A stretch of DNA of 10,489 nt from Marinobacterium sp. xm-d-530 (GCA_949499045.1 CATEEE010000087.1:1-10489), one strand, 5' to 3'; counted from the stretch's first letter, positions 1 to 7,095 are shown. The notes: generated by a model from the sequence alone, not told the origin. Translations and numbers: made by a program.

Positions 1-2229
1 ACTTACGTTAAGCGTACAGAGATTGAAGAGGCTCCAGAAGCTCCAGCAGTGGAAGAGACTCCCGTTGCAGCACCTGAGCCACAGGTTGAAGCACCGGTTG
101 TTGAAGCAGCACCTGAAGCAGCACCAGAAACAGTGGTTGAGTCAACAGCAGAAGCACCGAAAACTGAAGTTAAAGCTGAGGTTGCAGAGGCTGCTAAGCC
201 GGCTAAAACTGAAGAGTCTAAGCCTGCGCCAGTGGTTGGGAAGCCGGCTGAGAAAAAGCCAGCTGAGCCAAAAACTGAGAACCCTCGCAACAAGAACAAA
301 CAGCGCGATGATCGCCGTAACAATCAGCGTGATAATGACGATCGTCGTAAGTCAAAAGGCCGTGGCAATGGCACACTGAATGCCCGTCCAGGTAAAGGCG
401 GTAAGCCAGGTCGTGGTAAGCCAATGCGTCAAGGCGATAACCAGCACGGCTTTAAAGAGCCTACCAGTGCAATGATTCACGAAGTCTCTATTCCAGAGAG
501 CATCACAGTTGCTGATCTGGCTAAGAAGATGTCGATCAAAGCCGCTGAAGTGATCAAGGTCATGTTCAAGATGGGTGCAATGGCAACCATTAACCAACCA
601 ATTGACCAAGATACTGCCATCCTAGTGGTAGAAGAGATGGGCCACAAAGCGGTGCCTATGGTCGAGAATGCGATCGAAGATGAGTTGATGGAGTCGGTAG
701 CGGCTCACAGCGGTGATTCTGTGACCCGTGCACCAGTTGTGACCGTTATGGGTCACGTTGACCACGGTAAAACGTCACTGCTCGATTACATCCGTTCAAC
801 ACGCGTAGCTTCTGGCGAGTCTGGTGGTATTACCCAGCACATTGGTGCTTACCATGTTGAGACGGACAACGGCATGGTTACCTTCCTAGATACCCCTGGA
901 CACGCTGCGTTTACTGCTATGCGTGCCCGTGGTGCCTCTTTGACGGATATCGTTGTGCTTGTTGTTGCTGCGGATGATGGCGTGATGCCACAGACTGAAG
1001 AGGCCGTCCAGCACGCGAAAGCGGCAGGCGTTCCTCTGGTTGTTGCAGTCAACAAAGTCGATAAAGAGGAAGCGGATCCAGATCGAGTTAAGAACGAACT
1101 GGCTCAGCGAGATGTTATTCCTGAAGATTGGGGCGGTGATGTTCAATTCTGTCCAGTCTCTGCTAAAACAGGTCAGGGTATCGATGAGCTGCTTGAAGCG
1201 ATCCTTCTTCAATCAGAAATTCTTGAACTTGAAGCGGTTCCAGATGCGCCAGGTACCGGTGTGGTGGTTGAATCACGCCTTGATAAAGGTCGTGGTCCTG
1301 TTGCAACGCTTCTGGTTCAAAACGGTACGCTTAAGCGTGGTGACATCGTACTTGCCGGCCTTCACTACGGCCGTGTTCGTGCCATGCTTGATGAAAACGG
1401 TAAGCCGCTTGAATCGGGTGGCCCTGCCATTCCTGTTGAGATCCAAGGTCTAGACGGCACGCCTAATGCCGGTGAAGACTTCACCGTGGTATCGACTGAG
1501 AAGAAAGCGCGTGAAATCGCTCTATTCCGTCAGGGTAAATACCGTGAAGTTAAACTTCAGCGTCAGCAACAAGCGAAGCTAGAGAACCTCTTCTCGAACA
1601 TGGAAGCGGGCGAAGTTAAATCACTTAACATCGTTATTAAGACAGACGTTCGCGGCTCTCTTGAGGCGTTGACTAGCTCACTAGAAGATCTCTCTACTGA
1701 TGAAGTAAAAGTGAACATCGTCTCAGGCGGTGTGGGTGGTATCGGTGAAACGGATGCCAACCTTGCATTGGCATCATCAGCGATCATCATCGGCTTTAAT
1801 GTTCGTGCAGACGCTCAGGCGCGTGCGATTGTTGAACGTGAAGAGATGGAGCTTCGCTACTACAGCGTTATCTACGACATCATCGATGACGTGAAACAGG
1901 CGATGAGTGGTCTACTCTCTCCTGAGTTCAAAGAGGAGATTGTCGGTATTGCTGAAGTGCGTGATGTCTTCCGTGCGCCTAAGATCGGTGCAGTTGCCGG
2001 TTGTATGGTTATCGAAGGGACTATCTTCCGTAACAAACGCATCCGTGTCCTTCGTGATAACGTTGTTATCTACGAAGGTGAGCTTGAGTCACTGCGTCGA
2101 TTTAAAGACAACGTCAACGAAGTTCGTCAGAACATGGAATGTGGTATCGGCGTCAAGAACTACAACGATGTTAAAGTCGGCGACCAGATCGAAGTCTTTG
2201 ATACGATCGAAGTTCAACGTACCATTTAA
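1..2229 (+). CDS. infB: Translation initiation factor IF-2 (5' end outside window)
   Basis: IF-2 is the cytoplasmic GTPase that brings initiator fMet-tRNA to the 30S subunit and promotes subunit joining. The frame is open from base 1 (TYVKRTEIEEAPEAP...), so the true start lies upstream. Compared from memory with E. coli IF-2, about 90 N-terminal residues are missing. Local residues 5-85 are a low-complexity Ala/Glu/Pro/Lys linker, including an 11-base direct repeat (103-113 and 115-125). A basic Arg/Asn/Gly-rich stretch follows, then the conserved N-domain with VADLAKKMSIKAAEVIKVM. The GTPase motifs are all present: G1 GHVDHGKT (751-774), G3 DTPGH (from 889), G4 NKVDK (1051-1065) and G5 SAKTG (1159-1173). 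The C-terminal IF2 domains end in EVFDTIEVQRTI, as in the family. It is the first visible gene of the rbfA-truB-rpsO-pnp series. Identity is certain; only the start is unseen. Confidence 0.98.
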   Translation, partial: TYVKRTEIEEAPEAPAVEETPVAAPEPQVEAPVVEAAPEAAPETVVESTAEAPKTEVKAEVAEAAKPAKTEESKPAPVVGKPAEKKPAEPKTENPRNKNKQRDDRRNNQRDNDDRRKSKGRGNGTLNARPGKGGKPGRGKPMRQGDNQHGFKEPTSAMIHEVSIPESITVADLAKKMSIKAAEVIKVMFKMGAMATINQPIDQDTAILVVEEMGHKAVPMVENAIEDELMESVAAHSGDSVTRAPVVTVMGHVDHGKTSLLDYIRSTRVASGESGGITQHIGAYHVETDNGMVTFLDTPGHAAFTAMRARGASLTDIVVLVVAADDGVMPQTEEAVQHAKAAGVPLVVAVNKVDKEEADPDRVKNELAQRDVIPEDWGGDVQFCPVSAKTGQGIDELLEAILLQSEILELEAVPDAPGTGVVVESRLDKGRGPVATLLVQNGTLKRGDIVLAGLHYGRVRAMLDENGKPLESGGPAIPVEIQGLDGTPNAGEDFTVVSTEKKAREIALFRQGKYREVKLQRQQQAKLENLFSNMEAGEVKSLNIVIKTDVRGSLEALTSSLEDLSTDEVKVNIVSGGVGGIGETDANLALASSAIIIGFNVRADAQARAIVEREEMELRYYSVIYDIIDDVKQAMSGLLSPEFKEEIVGIAEVRDVFRAPKIGAVAGCMVIEGTIFRNKRIRVLRDNVVIYEGELESLRRFKDNVNEVRQNMECGIGVKNYNDVKVGDQIEVFDTIEVQRTI

Positions 2230-2237
2230 GAGGTAGT

Positions 2238-2618
2238 ATGGCTCGCGATTTTAAACGCACAGACCGAGTAGGGGACCAGATCCAGCGCGATCTGGCGACC
2301 CTTATTCAGCGTGAGATTAAAGATCCACGCATCGGAATGGTCACGATAAATCACGTCAAAGTAGCGAAAGACTTAGGTTACGCTGAGGTCTACATCACGG
2401 TTCTCCCGCTGGGTGATCAGGATGAGGCGGAAGCCACTAAACAGAGTCTAGAGGTGCTTAAGCAGGCTGCAGGATTCCTACGTGCTGAACTGGCAAAAGG
2501 AATTTCACTGCGCGTGATGCCGGCGTTACGTTTCCATTATGACGAGAGCATTCACCGCGGTCGTCACCTTACGAGCTTGATCGAGAAGGCTCGCCGTCTC
2601 GAAGATAACGAGGGCTAA
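2238..2618 (+). CDS. rbfA: Ribosome-binding factor A
   Basis: RbfA is a small KH-fold protein that binds the 30S subunit and helps mature the 5' end of 16S rRNA, especially in the cold. The 126-residue product starts MARDFKRTDRVGDQIQRDLA and carries the family blocks IKDPRIGMVTI and VYITVLPLG. It also has AAGFLRAELAKGISLRVMPALRF, which is the KH-like helix-turn-strand, and ends in HYDESIHRG...LIEKAR. The length is normal. The ATG lies 8 bases after the infB stop. The Shine-Dalgarno AAGAGG (2228-2233) overlaps that stop codon, which points to translational coupling with infB. The same neighbours occur in E. coli. Confidence 0.97.
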   Translation: MARDFKRTDRVGDQIQRDLATLIQREIKDPRIGMVTINHVKVAKDLGYAEVYITVLPLGDQDEAEATKQSLEVLKQAAGFLRAELAKGISLRVMPALRFHYDESIHRGRHLTSLIEKARRLEDNEG

Positions 2619-2619
2619 C

Positions 2620-3564
2620 ATGGCTCGACGTAAAAAAGGACGCCGCATTGACGGCGTCTTTTTGCTTGATAAGCCTCCAGGTATTAGTTCGAATGCTGCC
2701 TTGCAGAAGGTAAAGCGACTGTATGATGCGGCCAAAGCCGGACATACAGGTGCTTTAGATCCTCTTGCCACGGGTATGCTGCCGATCTGTTTGGGTGAGG
2801 CGACAAAGTTTTCACAGTTTCTGCTGGATTCTGATAAACGCTACATCACGACCGCTAAGTTAGGTGTCCGCACAGACAGCAGTGACGCCGACGGCGAAGT
2901 AATCGACACCCAGCCAGTTCCTGAGCTGGATCGAGACGCTTTGAATGATCTGATCCAAGCCAAATTCTCGGGTGAAATCGAGCAGGTTCCATCGATGTTT
3001 TCGGCGTTAAAACATAACGGTCAGCCGCTTTACAAGCTGGCGCGTAAAGGTGAAACGGTTGAAGTGAAACCGCGTCAGGTCAGGATTTACGAGATCAAGC
3101 TGTTGGATCTTCGTGCGGATGAAGTGGACCTTGAAGTTCACTGCTCAAAAGGTACCTACATCCGTTCAATCGTTGAAGATTTAGGGCTGGCGCTTGGCTG
3201 TGGTGCGCATGTCAGTATGTTACGTCGTCTTGCGGTGGCCACCTACGACCGAAACGCCATGCTGACACTGGATCAATTGAATGATATTGCACAACAACGT
3301 GAGTCAGATCAGTCGTTAGAGTGCATACAAATGCGTTTAGATGCGCTATTATTGCCGCCCTGGAGTGCAGTGGAATCATTGCCTTCAATAGAATTACCCG
3401 CAGATTTAGCAAATCGTCTACTGCAGGGGCAGCGTTTAGGAGATGTTTTTTCTGAGCGTGGTCTCGTCAGGCTCTTTGCTGAAGAGCGATTCTTAGGTAT
3501 GGCCGAAGTGGATGATGAGGGGCGATTACGCGCTCGCCGTCTACTGGATACCTCAGAAACCTGA
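2620..3564 (+). CDS. truB: tRNA pseudouridine(55) synthase TruB
   Basis: TruB converts U55 in the T-loop of tRNAs to pseudouridine and also acts as a tRNA-folding chaperone. The product is 314 residues, the same length I recall for the E. coli enzyme. The N-terminal block GRRIDGVFLLDKPPGISSN leads to the catalytic motif GHTGALDPLATG, with Asp47 as the expected nucleophile. SDKRYITTAKLG supplies the conserved Tyr75, and CSKGTYIRSIVEDLG matches the family core. Residues from about 250 to the end form the C-terminal PUA-like domain (LLQGQRL...VRLFAEERFLGMAEVD). The ATG lies one base after the rbfA stop, preceded by GAGGG, so the two genes are tightly coupled. The first codons contain a terminator-like hairpin, listed separately. 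Confidence 0.97.
   Translation: MARRKKGRRIDGVFLLDKPPGISSNAALQKVKRLYDAAKAGHTGALDPLATGMLPICLGEATKFSQFLLDSDKRYITTAKLGVRTDSSDADGEVIDTQPVPELDRDALNDLIQAKFSGEIEQVPSMFSALKHNGQPLYKLARKGETVEVKPRQVRIYEIKLLDLRADEVDLEVHCSKGTYIRSIVEDLGLALGCGAHVSMLRRLAVATYDRNAMLTLDQLNDIAQQRESDQSLECIQMRLDALLLPPWSAVESLPSIELPADLANRLLQGQRLGDVFSERGLVRLFAEERFLGMAEVDDEGRLRARRLLDTSET
2639..2663 (+). terminator. Terminator-like hairpin inside the 5' end of truB
   Basis: GACGCCG (2639-2645) pairs perfectly with CGGCGTC (2652-2658) across a 6-base loop, and five Ts follow at once (2659-2663). Six As (2632-2637) lie just upstream, so the T-tract could also pair and the shape is that of an intrinsic terminator. It sits within codons 7-15 of truB. 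That block (GRRIDGVFLL) is conserved in protein, so the structure may be a by-product of coding. A role as an attenuator relieved by translating ribosomes is inference only. Confidence 0.35.
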
Positions 3565-3666
3565 TTTACCCTCATGGGTATGACGCTTCACTGAAAATAT
3601 GCTCGGTGTTGCGCGACTTAACCCGCAGCCTAGGCTGTGTGCATATTGCTAACAGGAGATAAAACA
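3565..3666 (+). promoter_or_regulatory. truB-rpsO intergenic leader
   Basis: This 102-base gap holds a small hairpin just after truB (TACCC 3567-3571 with GGGTA 3576-3580, loop TCAT), with no T-tract. It also contains the perfect palindrome AGCCTAGGCT (3627-3636), around which GCAG and CTGT can extend a stem. The rpsO Shine-Dalgarno AGGAGA lies at 3654-3659. A possible weak promoter is TTGCGC (3609-3614) with TAGGCT (3631-3636) at 16 bases, but the -10 match is poor. In E. coli this gap carries the rpsO promoter and the S15 autoregulatory site. Position suggests the same here, but I cannot demonstrate either element. Confidence 0.35.
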
Positions 3667-3936
3667 ATGGCATTGTCTGTTGAAAAGAAAGCTGAAATCG
3701 TTGCAGCGTACGGTCGTGGTCAGAACGATACTGGTTCACCAGAGGTTCAAGTTGCCCTTCTAACTGCAAACATTGAAGGCCTTCAGGGTCACTTCAAAGC
3801 GAACAAGCAGGATCACCACTCACGTCGTGGTCTAATTCGTATGGTTAACCAGCGTCGTAAGCTGCTGGACTACCTTAAGAAGAAAGATGCTACTCGCTAC
3901 GTTGAGTTGATCGGTCGTCTAGGTCTTCGTCGCTAA
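3667..3936 (+). CDS. rpsO: 30S ribosomal protein S15
   Basis: S15 is a primary 16S rRNA-binding protein of the 30S platform. It also forms part of a bridge to the 50S subunit. The product is 89 residues, the standard length. It reads MALSVEKKAEIVAAYGRGQN, then DTGSPEVQVALLT, HFKANKQDHHSRRGLIRMVN, QRRKLLDYLKKKD and IGRLGLRR, all textbook S15 blocks with the rRNA-contacting His/Arg residues. An upstream in-frame ATG at 3637 was rejected. The ATG at 3667 has AGGAGA seven bases before it and gives the conserved N-terminus. An intrinsic terminator follows 17 bases after the stop codon, so part of the transcription ends before pnp. In E. coli S15 represses its own mRNA through a leader pseudoknot; here that is only inferred. 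Confidence 0.98.
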   Translation: MALSVEKKAEIVAAYGRGQNDTGSPEVQVALLTANIEGLQGHFKANKQDHHSRRGLIRMVNQRRKLLDYLKKKDATRYVELIGRLGLRR

Positions 3937-3953
3937 GATCTAGAACCCCAGTT

Positions 3954-3980
3954 AGGGCCATACTTAGTATGGCCCTTTCT
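3954..3980 (+). terminator. Intrinsic terminator after rpsO
   Basis: AGGGCCATAC (3954-3963) and GTATGGCCCT (3967-3976) form a perfect 10-bp inverted repeat around TTA. In practice this would be nine or fewer pairs with a larger loop. TTTCT follows. The short, interrupted T-run suggests partial termination. This would allow read-through into pnp, as described for the rpsO-pnp junction of E. coli. Confidence 0.8.
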
Positions 3981-4005
3981 ACTTTAAACCTCCGCTAAAC
4001 CAAAC

Positions 4006-4075
4006 GATCTGACAGCCTGTACTCACTTGAGTTTACTGAATTCAACTGAGTACTGGCTTTAAAAGAGTGAAGATC
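4006..4075 (+). promoter_or_regulatory. pnp leader long hairpin (probable RNase III/PNPase autoregulatory element)
   Basis: A long imperfect stem is visible. AGCC (4014-4017) pairs with GGCT (4055-4058), GTACTCA (4019-4025) with TGAGTAC (4047-4053), and TTGAGTT (4027-4033) with AATTCAA (4039-4045, one G-U). Single T-T and C-C mismatches separate these blocks and the loop is TACTG. An outer GATCT (4006-4010) can pair with AGATC (4071-4075). It lies about 40 bases before the pnp start. In E. coli, RNase III cuts such a stem in the pnp leader and PNPase then destabilises its own mRNA. The same role here is inferred from position and shape. I saw no convincing separate pnp promoter in 3937-4114. 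Confidence 0.65.
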
Positions 4076-4114
4076 AGGGGACGCGGAACATAGTAAATTA
4101 CTAGGAGTTAATCG

Positions 4115-6226
4115 ATGTTTAACACGGTTACTAAAACGTTCCAGTTCGGTAATGACACCGTAACGATCGAAACCGGTAAGGTTGCTCGTCAGGCGACGGG
4201 TGCCGTAATGGTTACTGTTAACGAAAAGACACAGGTTCTGTGTACGGTCGTTGGCTCAAAAACAGCGAAAGAGGGACAGGATTTCTTCCCACTTTCAGTT
4301 CACTACCAAGAGAAATACTACGCAGTTGGCCGTATCCCTGGTGGCTTCTTCAAACGTGAAGGCCGTCCAACTGAGAAAGAGACCCTAACCTCTCGTCTAA
4401 TCGACCGCCCAATTCGTCCACTGTTCCCTAAAGGGTTCATGAACGAAGTTCAGGTTGTTTGTACTGTGGTCTCTTCTGATAAGAATATTGATCCAGATAT
4501 CGCTGCAATGATCGGTACCTCTGCAGCACTTACCATCTCCGGTATCCCATTTGTCGGCCCAATCGGTGCGGCACGTGTTGGCTTCACTGAAGACGAAGGT
4601 TACATCCTTAACCCAACCTACGAAGCGCTTGCTAACTCTGAGCTAGACATGGTCGTAGCAGGTACCAACGAAGCGGTACTCATGGTTGAGTCAGAAGCGA
4701 AAGAGCTTAACGAAGATGAGATGCTAGGTGCGGTTCTATTTGCTCACCAAGAGATGCAGGTTGTTATCAACGCAGTTAACGAATTTGCAGCAGAAGCCGC
4801 TAAACCTAAGTGGGATTGGCAGCCAGCAGCGAAAAACGAAGCGCTTACTGATGCAATCACTGCTTCATTCGGTGCACAGGTTGAAACGGCCTTCCAAGTT
4901 GCTGACAAGATGCAGCGTCAAGACACTCTTAAAGCACTTCGCGATGCCGCTGTAGAGCAGTTCGCAACAGGTGAAGAGGGCGCACCAGGTGCTGGTGAAG
5001 TCTCTAAAGTATTCGCTTCTATCGAGAAAGCGACTGTTCGTGAGCGTATCCTTAGCGGTCAGCCACGTATTGACGGCCGTGACGGTAAAACGGTTCGTCC
5101 AATCGAAGTGGAAGTGGGCGTACTTAAAAACGTACACGGCTCAGCTCTGTTCACTCGTGGTGAAACTCAGGCAATCGTTACTTGTACACTCGGTACAAGC
5201 CGTGACGTACAGATCATCGATGCGCTAGAAGGCGAGCGTCGTGATCCATTCATGCTTCAGTACAACTTCCCTCCATACTCTGTTGGTGAAGCGGGTCGTA
5301 TGGGCGGTGCAGGTCGTCGTGAAATCGGTCACGGTCGCCTGGCTCGTCGTGGTGTCTCTGCAGTACTTCCAACTCAGGACGCTTTCCCATACACCATGCG
5401 TCTAGTGTCTGAGATCACTGAATCAAACGGTTCGTCGTCAATGGCTTCTGTGTGTGGTTCTTCACTGGCAATGATGGATGCTGGTGTACCGGTTAGCTCA
5501 GCGGTTGCGGGTATCGCGATGGGTCTAGTTAAAGAGGGTGATCGTTTCACCGTCCTTACTGACATCCTAGGTGATGAAGATCACCTAGGCGACATGGACT
5601 TTAAAGTGGCAGGTACTGAAGGCGGTATCACTGCACTGCAGATGGATATCAAGATCACCGGTATCACTGAAGAGATCATGGAGATTGCTCTAGAACAAGC
5701 ACTAGACGCTCGTGTTCACATCCTACGTGAGATGGCTAAAGTAATGGGTTACGCTCGTCCAGAGCTTGCTGACCACGCTCCAGCAATGACTCAGCTGAAA
5801 GTGAACCCAGAGAAGATTCGTGACGTTATCGGTAAAGGTGGTGCAACCATCCGCTCTATTACTGAAGCGACAGGCGCATCGATCGACCTTGATGACGACG
5901 GTACTGTTCGTATCTACGCAGACAATAAAGCGGCTTCACAAGCAGCTGTTGACCGTGTTGTTGCGATCACTGCAGAAGCAGAGATCGGTAAGATCTACGA
6001 AGGTAAGGTTGTTCGCATCGAAGAGTTCGGTGCATTCGTTAACATCCTTCCTGGTAAAGACGGTCTAGTACACATTTCACAGATCGCTAAAGAGCGCGTG
6101 AATGCTGTTACTGACTACATCAACATGGATGATGTCATTAAAGTGAAGGTACTGGACGTTGATAACCGCGGCCGTATCAAACTTTCAATGAAAGACCTTG
6201 AAGAGGACGAAACTGCAGAGAATTAA
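4115..6226 (+). CDS. pnp: Polyribonucleotide nucleotidyltransferase (PNPase)
   Basis: PNPase is a homotrimeric, phosphate-dependent 3'-5' exoribonuclease that can also add 3' tails and works in the RNA degradosome. The 703-residue product has the full architecture. The first RNase PH domain includes FFKREGRPTEKETLTSRLIDRPIRP. An alpha-helical linker follows, and the second RNase PH domain starts near IDGRDGKTVRPIEVEVG (about residue 320). The catalytic-core block ILGDEDHLGDMDFKVAGT has Asp487 and Asp493, matching the two essential Asp residues of the E. coli enzyme. A KH domain has GKGG at 573-576, and an S1 domain begins near GKIYEGKVVRIEEFGAFV (from 625). The C-terminal tail after S1 is short. 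The ATG has AGGAG (4103-4107) seven bases upstream. It is probably expressed both from the upstream operon and by read-through of the rpsO terminator, with leader-based autocontrol. Confidence 0.98.
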   Translation: MFNTVTKTFQFGNDTVTIETGKVARQATGAVMVTVNEKTQVLCTVVGSKTAKEGQDFFPLSVHYQEKYYAVGRIPGGFFKREGRPTEKETLTSRLIDRPIRPLFPKGFMNEVQVVCTVVSSDKNIDPDIAAMIGTSAALTISGIPFVGPIGAARVGFTEDEGYILNPTYEALANSELDMVVAGTNEAVLMVESEAKELNEDEMLGAVLFAHQEMQVVINAVNEFAAEAAKPKWDWQPAAKNEALTDAITASFGAQVETAFQVADKMQRQDTLKALRDAAVEQFATGEEGAPGAGEVSKVFASIEKATVRERILSGQPRIDGRDGKTVRPIEVEVGVLKNVHGSALFTRGETQAIVTCTLGTSRDVQIIDALEGERRDPFMLQYNFPPYSVGEAGRMGGAGRREIGHGRLARRGVSAVLPTQDAFPYTMRLVSEITESNGSSSMASVCGSSLAMMDAGVPVSSAVAGIAMGLVKEGDRFTVLTDILGDEDHLGDMDFKVAGTEGGITALQMDIKITGITEEIMEIALEQALDARVHILREMAKVMGYARPELADHAPAMTQLKVNPEKIRDVIGKGGATIRSITEATGASIDLDDDGTVRIYADNKAASQAAVDRVVAITAEAEIGKIYEGKVVRIEEFGAFVNILPGKDGLVHISQIAKERVNAVTDYINMDDVIKVKVLDVDNRGRIKLSMKDLEEDETAEN
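5566..5589 (+). other. Perfect 10-bp hairpin inside pnp
   Basis: CCTAGGTGAT (5566-5575) and ATCACCTAGG (5580-5589) are perfect reverse complements around the four-base loop GAAG. It lies exactly over the codons for the catalytic GDEDHLGD block. The protein motif is universally conserved, so some of the symmetry comes from coding. The rest comes from synonymous choices (CTA for both Leu codons). No T-run follows, so it is not an intrinsic terminator. A function is unproven. Confidence 0.5.
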
Positions 6227-6245
6227 TCACTGCTGATTCGCACTA

Positions 6246-6272
6246 AAAAAACCGCCTTTATGGCGGTTTTTT
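6246..6272. terminator. Strong, apparently bidirectional intrinsic terminator
   Basis: AAAAAACCGCC (6246-6256) and GGCGGTTTTTT (6262-6272) form an 11-bp inverted repeat around TTTAT, about 20 bases after the pnp stop. It has a GC-rich core with a T-tract on the + strand. Seven As (6245-6251) supply the T-tract when read on the - strand. It should end pnp transcription and can also stop the convergent rsuA-to-yciC-like transcript. Confidence 0.92.
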
Positions 6273-6278
6273 GTTGGA

Positions 6279-6297
6279 GCGGTCTTAAAAAGGCCGC
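6279..6297 (+). other. Small hairpin between the pnp terminator and the REP-like element
   Basis: GCGGTC (6279-6284) can pair with GGCCGC (6292-6297), with one G-U pair, around a 7-base A/T-rich loop. No T-tract follows on the + strand. It may add to transcript end protection or be a chance structure. Confidence 0.3.
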
Positions 6298-6310
6298 GAT
6301 TGGTTTAGGG

Positions 6311-6394
6311 AGCGGTTGACAGGCTGAAGTCCAGTCACCGGCGTTCTGGTCTATCTACGAAACATGGTGACTGGCCTTCAGCCTGTCACCCGCT
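6311..6394. repeat. Inverted pair of REP-like palindromes (BIME-like element)
   Basis: Two 29-base arms (6311-6339 and 6366-6394) are inverted copies differing at two positions, separated by 26 bases. Each arm has AGCG at its outer end followed by a 25-base imperfect palindrome. In the right arm GGTGAC (6366-6371) pairs with GTCACC (6385-6390). A T-T mismatch and GGC/GCC (6373-6375, 6381-6383) then close a CTTCA loop. The left arm keeps the same form in degenerate shape. No T-tract lies next to either end, so it is not a classical terminator. Four bases plus a small hairpin, with two copies head to head in an intergenic gap, resembles REP/BIME elements. Whether it is repeated elsewhere in the genome cannot be seen here. 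Confidence 0.7.
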
Positions 6395-6405
6395 GTCAAA
6401 TTACG

Positions 6406-7089
6406 CTACAGAACCGAAGGCTCATCCTCTACGGGCTCTTTATCACGCCAAGCTCGGTAGACGCGGTACGCGTAGATCGTACCTAGGACATTTAGGAAGT
6501 CTAGGGTGACTGAGATGAGCATGGAGATCATGCTGCTTGGGTCAACCATTGGCGATAGGATCACCTCTAAAATAAACAGGCCGCCAAAGATTAGAGCTAG
6601 GCCCTTGAACATGGTCCAGAAGAGGCCATCAGTGCCTTCCCAGCTCTGCTTCATCGAGTCGATAGGGCCTTTTCCTTCAATGACACAGATGGCGTTGGCC
6701 AGTGCTAAGCGAACGGCAACGTAGATACCAGGCGCGATCAGTAGCATGAGTCCTAAGGCGGTCACCAGCGCAGAGAGAAGGAAGGTCAAAAAGAGTCTTC
6801 CCCAACAACGGAACGCCATAAACCAGCTTTGTGTGGTTGTGATCGAGCCACCATCGATGACAGCTTGCATATAGAAGATGGTTGCCGCTAGATAGATGGG
6901 TACAAACAGCATATCCATGCCGGTCAGCAGTATCAGCTGTGCCTGCATGTTACTCGACTCATCCGCTCCAGAGATGGTGGTCATCTGAATGATCATTAGA
7001 ATGATCAGAAATGGCAGCTGAATACTCAATAGAGCGCTGAAGTTTGAACGGAAGAAGAAAAATGATTGGTGTAAATAGTCTTTAGTCAT
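6406..7089 (-). CDS. YciC-like integral membrane protein
   Basis: This gene encodes a 227-residue hydrophobic protein of unproven function. About six membrane segments can be drawn: residues 18-38, 55-75, 97-117, 119-136, 158-180 and 187-210. The N-terminus is cytoplasmic-looking and the C-terminal tail is charged (RAWRDKEPVEDEPSVL). The centre contains APGIYVAVRLALANAICVIE followed by GPIDSMKQSWEGT. This is the layout of the UPF0259/YciC family and related DUFs, where a PGI-type turn is followed by a conserved segment and a Ser/Met/Trp helix. The ATG is 6 bases after the stop of the upstream methyltransferase gene, with GAGAG close to the start, so it is the last gene of the rsuA unit. Family assignment comes from remembered sequence pattern and is moderately sure. 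The membrane location is clear. Confidence 0.72.
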   Translation of the reverse strand: MTKDYLHQSFFFFRSNFSALLSIQLPFLIILMIIQMTTISGADESSNMQAQLILLTGMDMLFVPIYLAATIFYMQAVIDGGSITTTQSWFMAFRCWGRLFLTFLLSALVTALGLMLLIAPGIYVAVRLALANAICVIEGKGPIDSMKQSWEGTDGLFWTMFKGLALIFGGLFILEVILSPMVDPSSMISMLISVTLDFLNVLGTIYAYRVYRAWRDKEPVEDEPSVL

Positions 7090-7095
7090 AACTCT

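Noticed and set aside
1..300. The repeats at the start of infB as a tandem-repeat locus or CRISPR-like array
   Set aside because: They are short, irregular GAAGCA-type repeats coding for the Ala/Glu/Pro linker typical of IF-2.
49..2229. ATG at base 49 as the start of infB
   Set aside because: The frame is open upstream to base 1 and the encoded TYVKR matches the interior of the IF-2 N-terminal region, so the gene is cut by the window edge.
3637..3666. In-frame ATG at 3637 as the rpsO start
   Set aside because: It would add ten residues not found in S15. The ATG at 3667 has a good Shine-Dalgarno and gives the conserved MALS start.
6311..6394. The inverted repeat after pnp as a conventional intrinsic terminator
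   Set aside because: Neither arm is followed by a T-tract on either strand, the spacer is 26 bases, and a strong terminator already exists at 6246-6272.
6311..6394. A MITE with target-site duplication
   Set aside because: No matching direct repeat was seen immediately outside the arms, and the nested hairpins fit a REP pair better.
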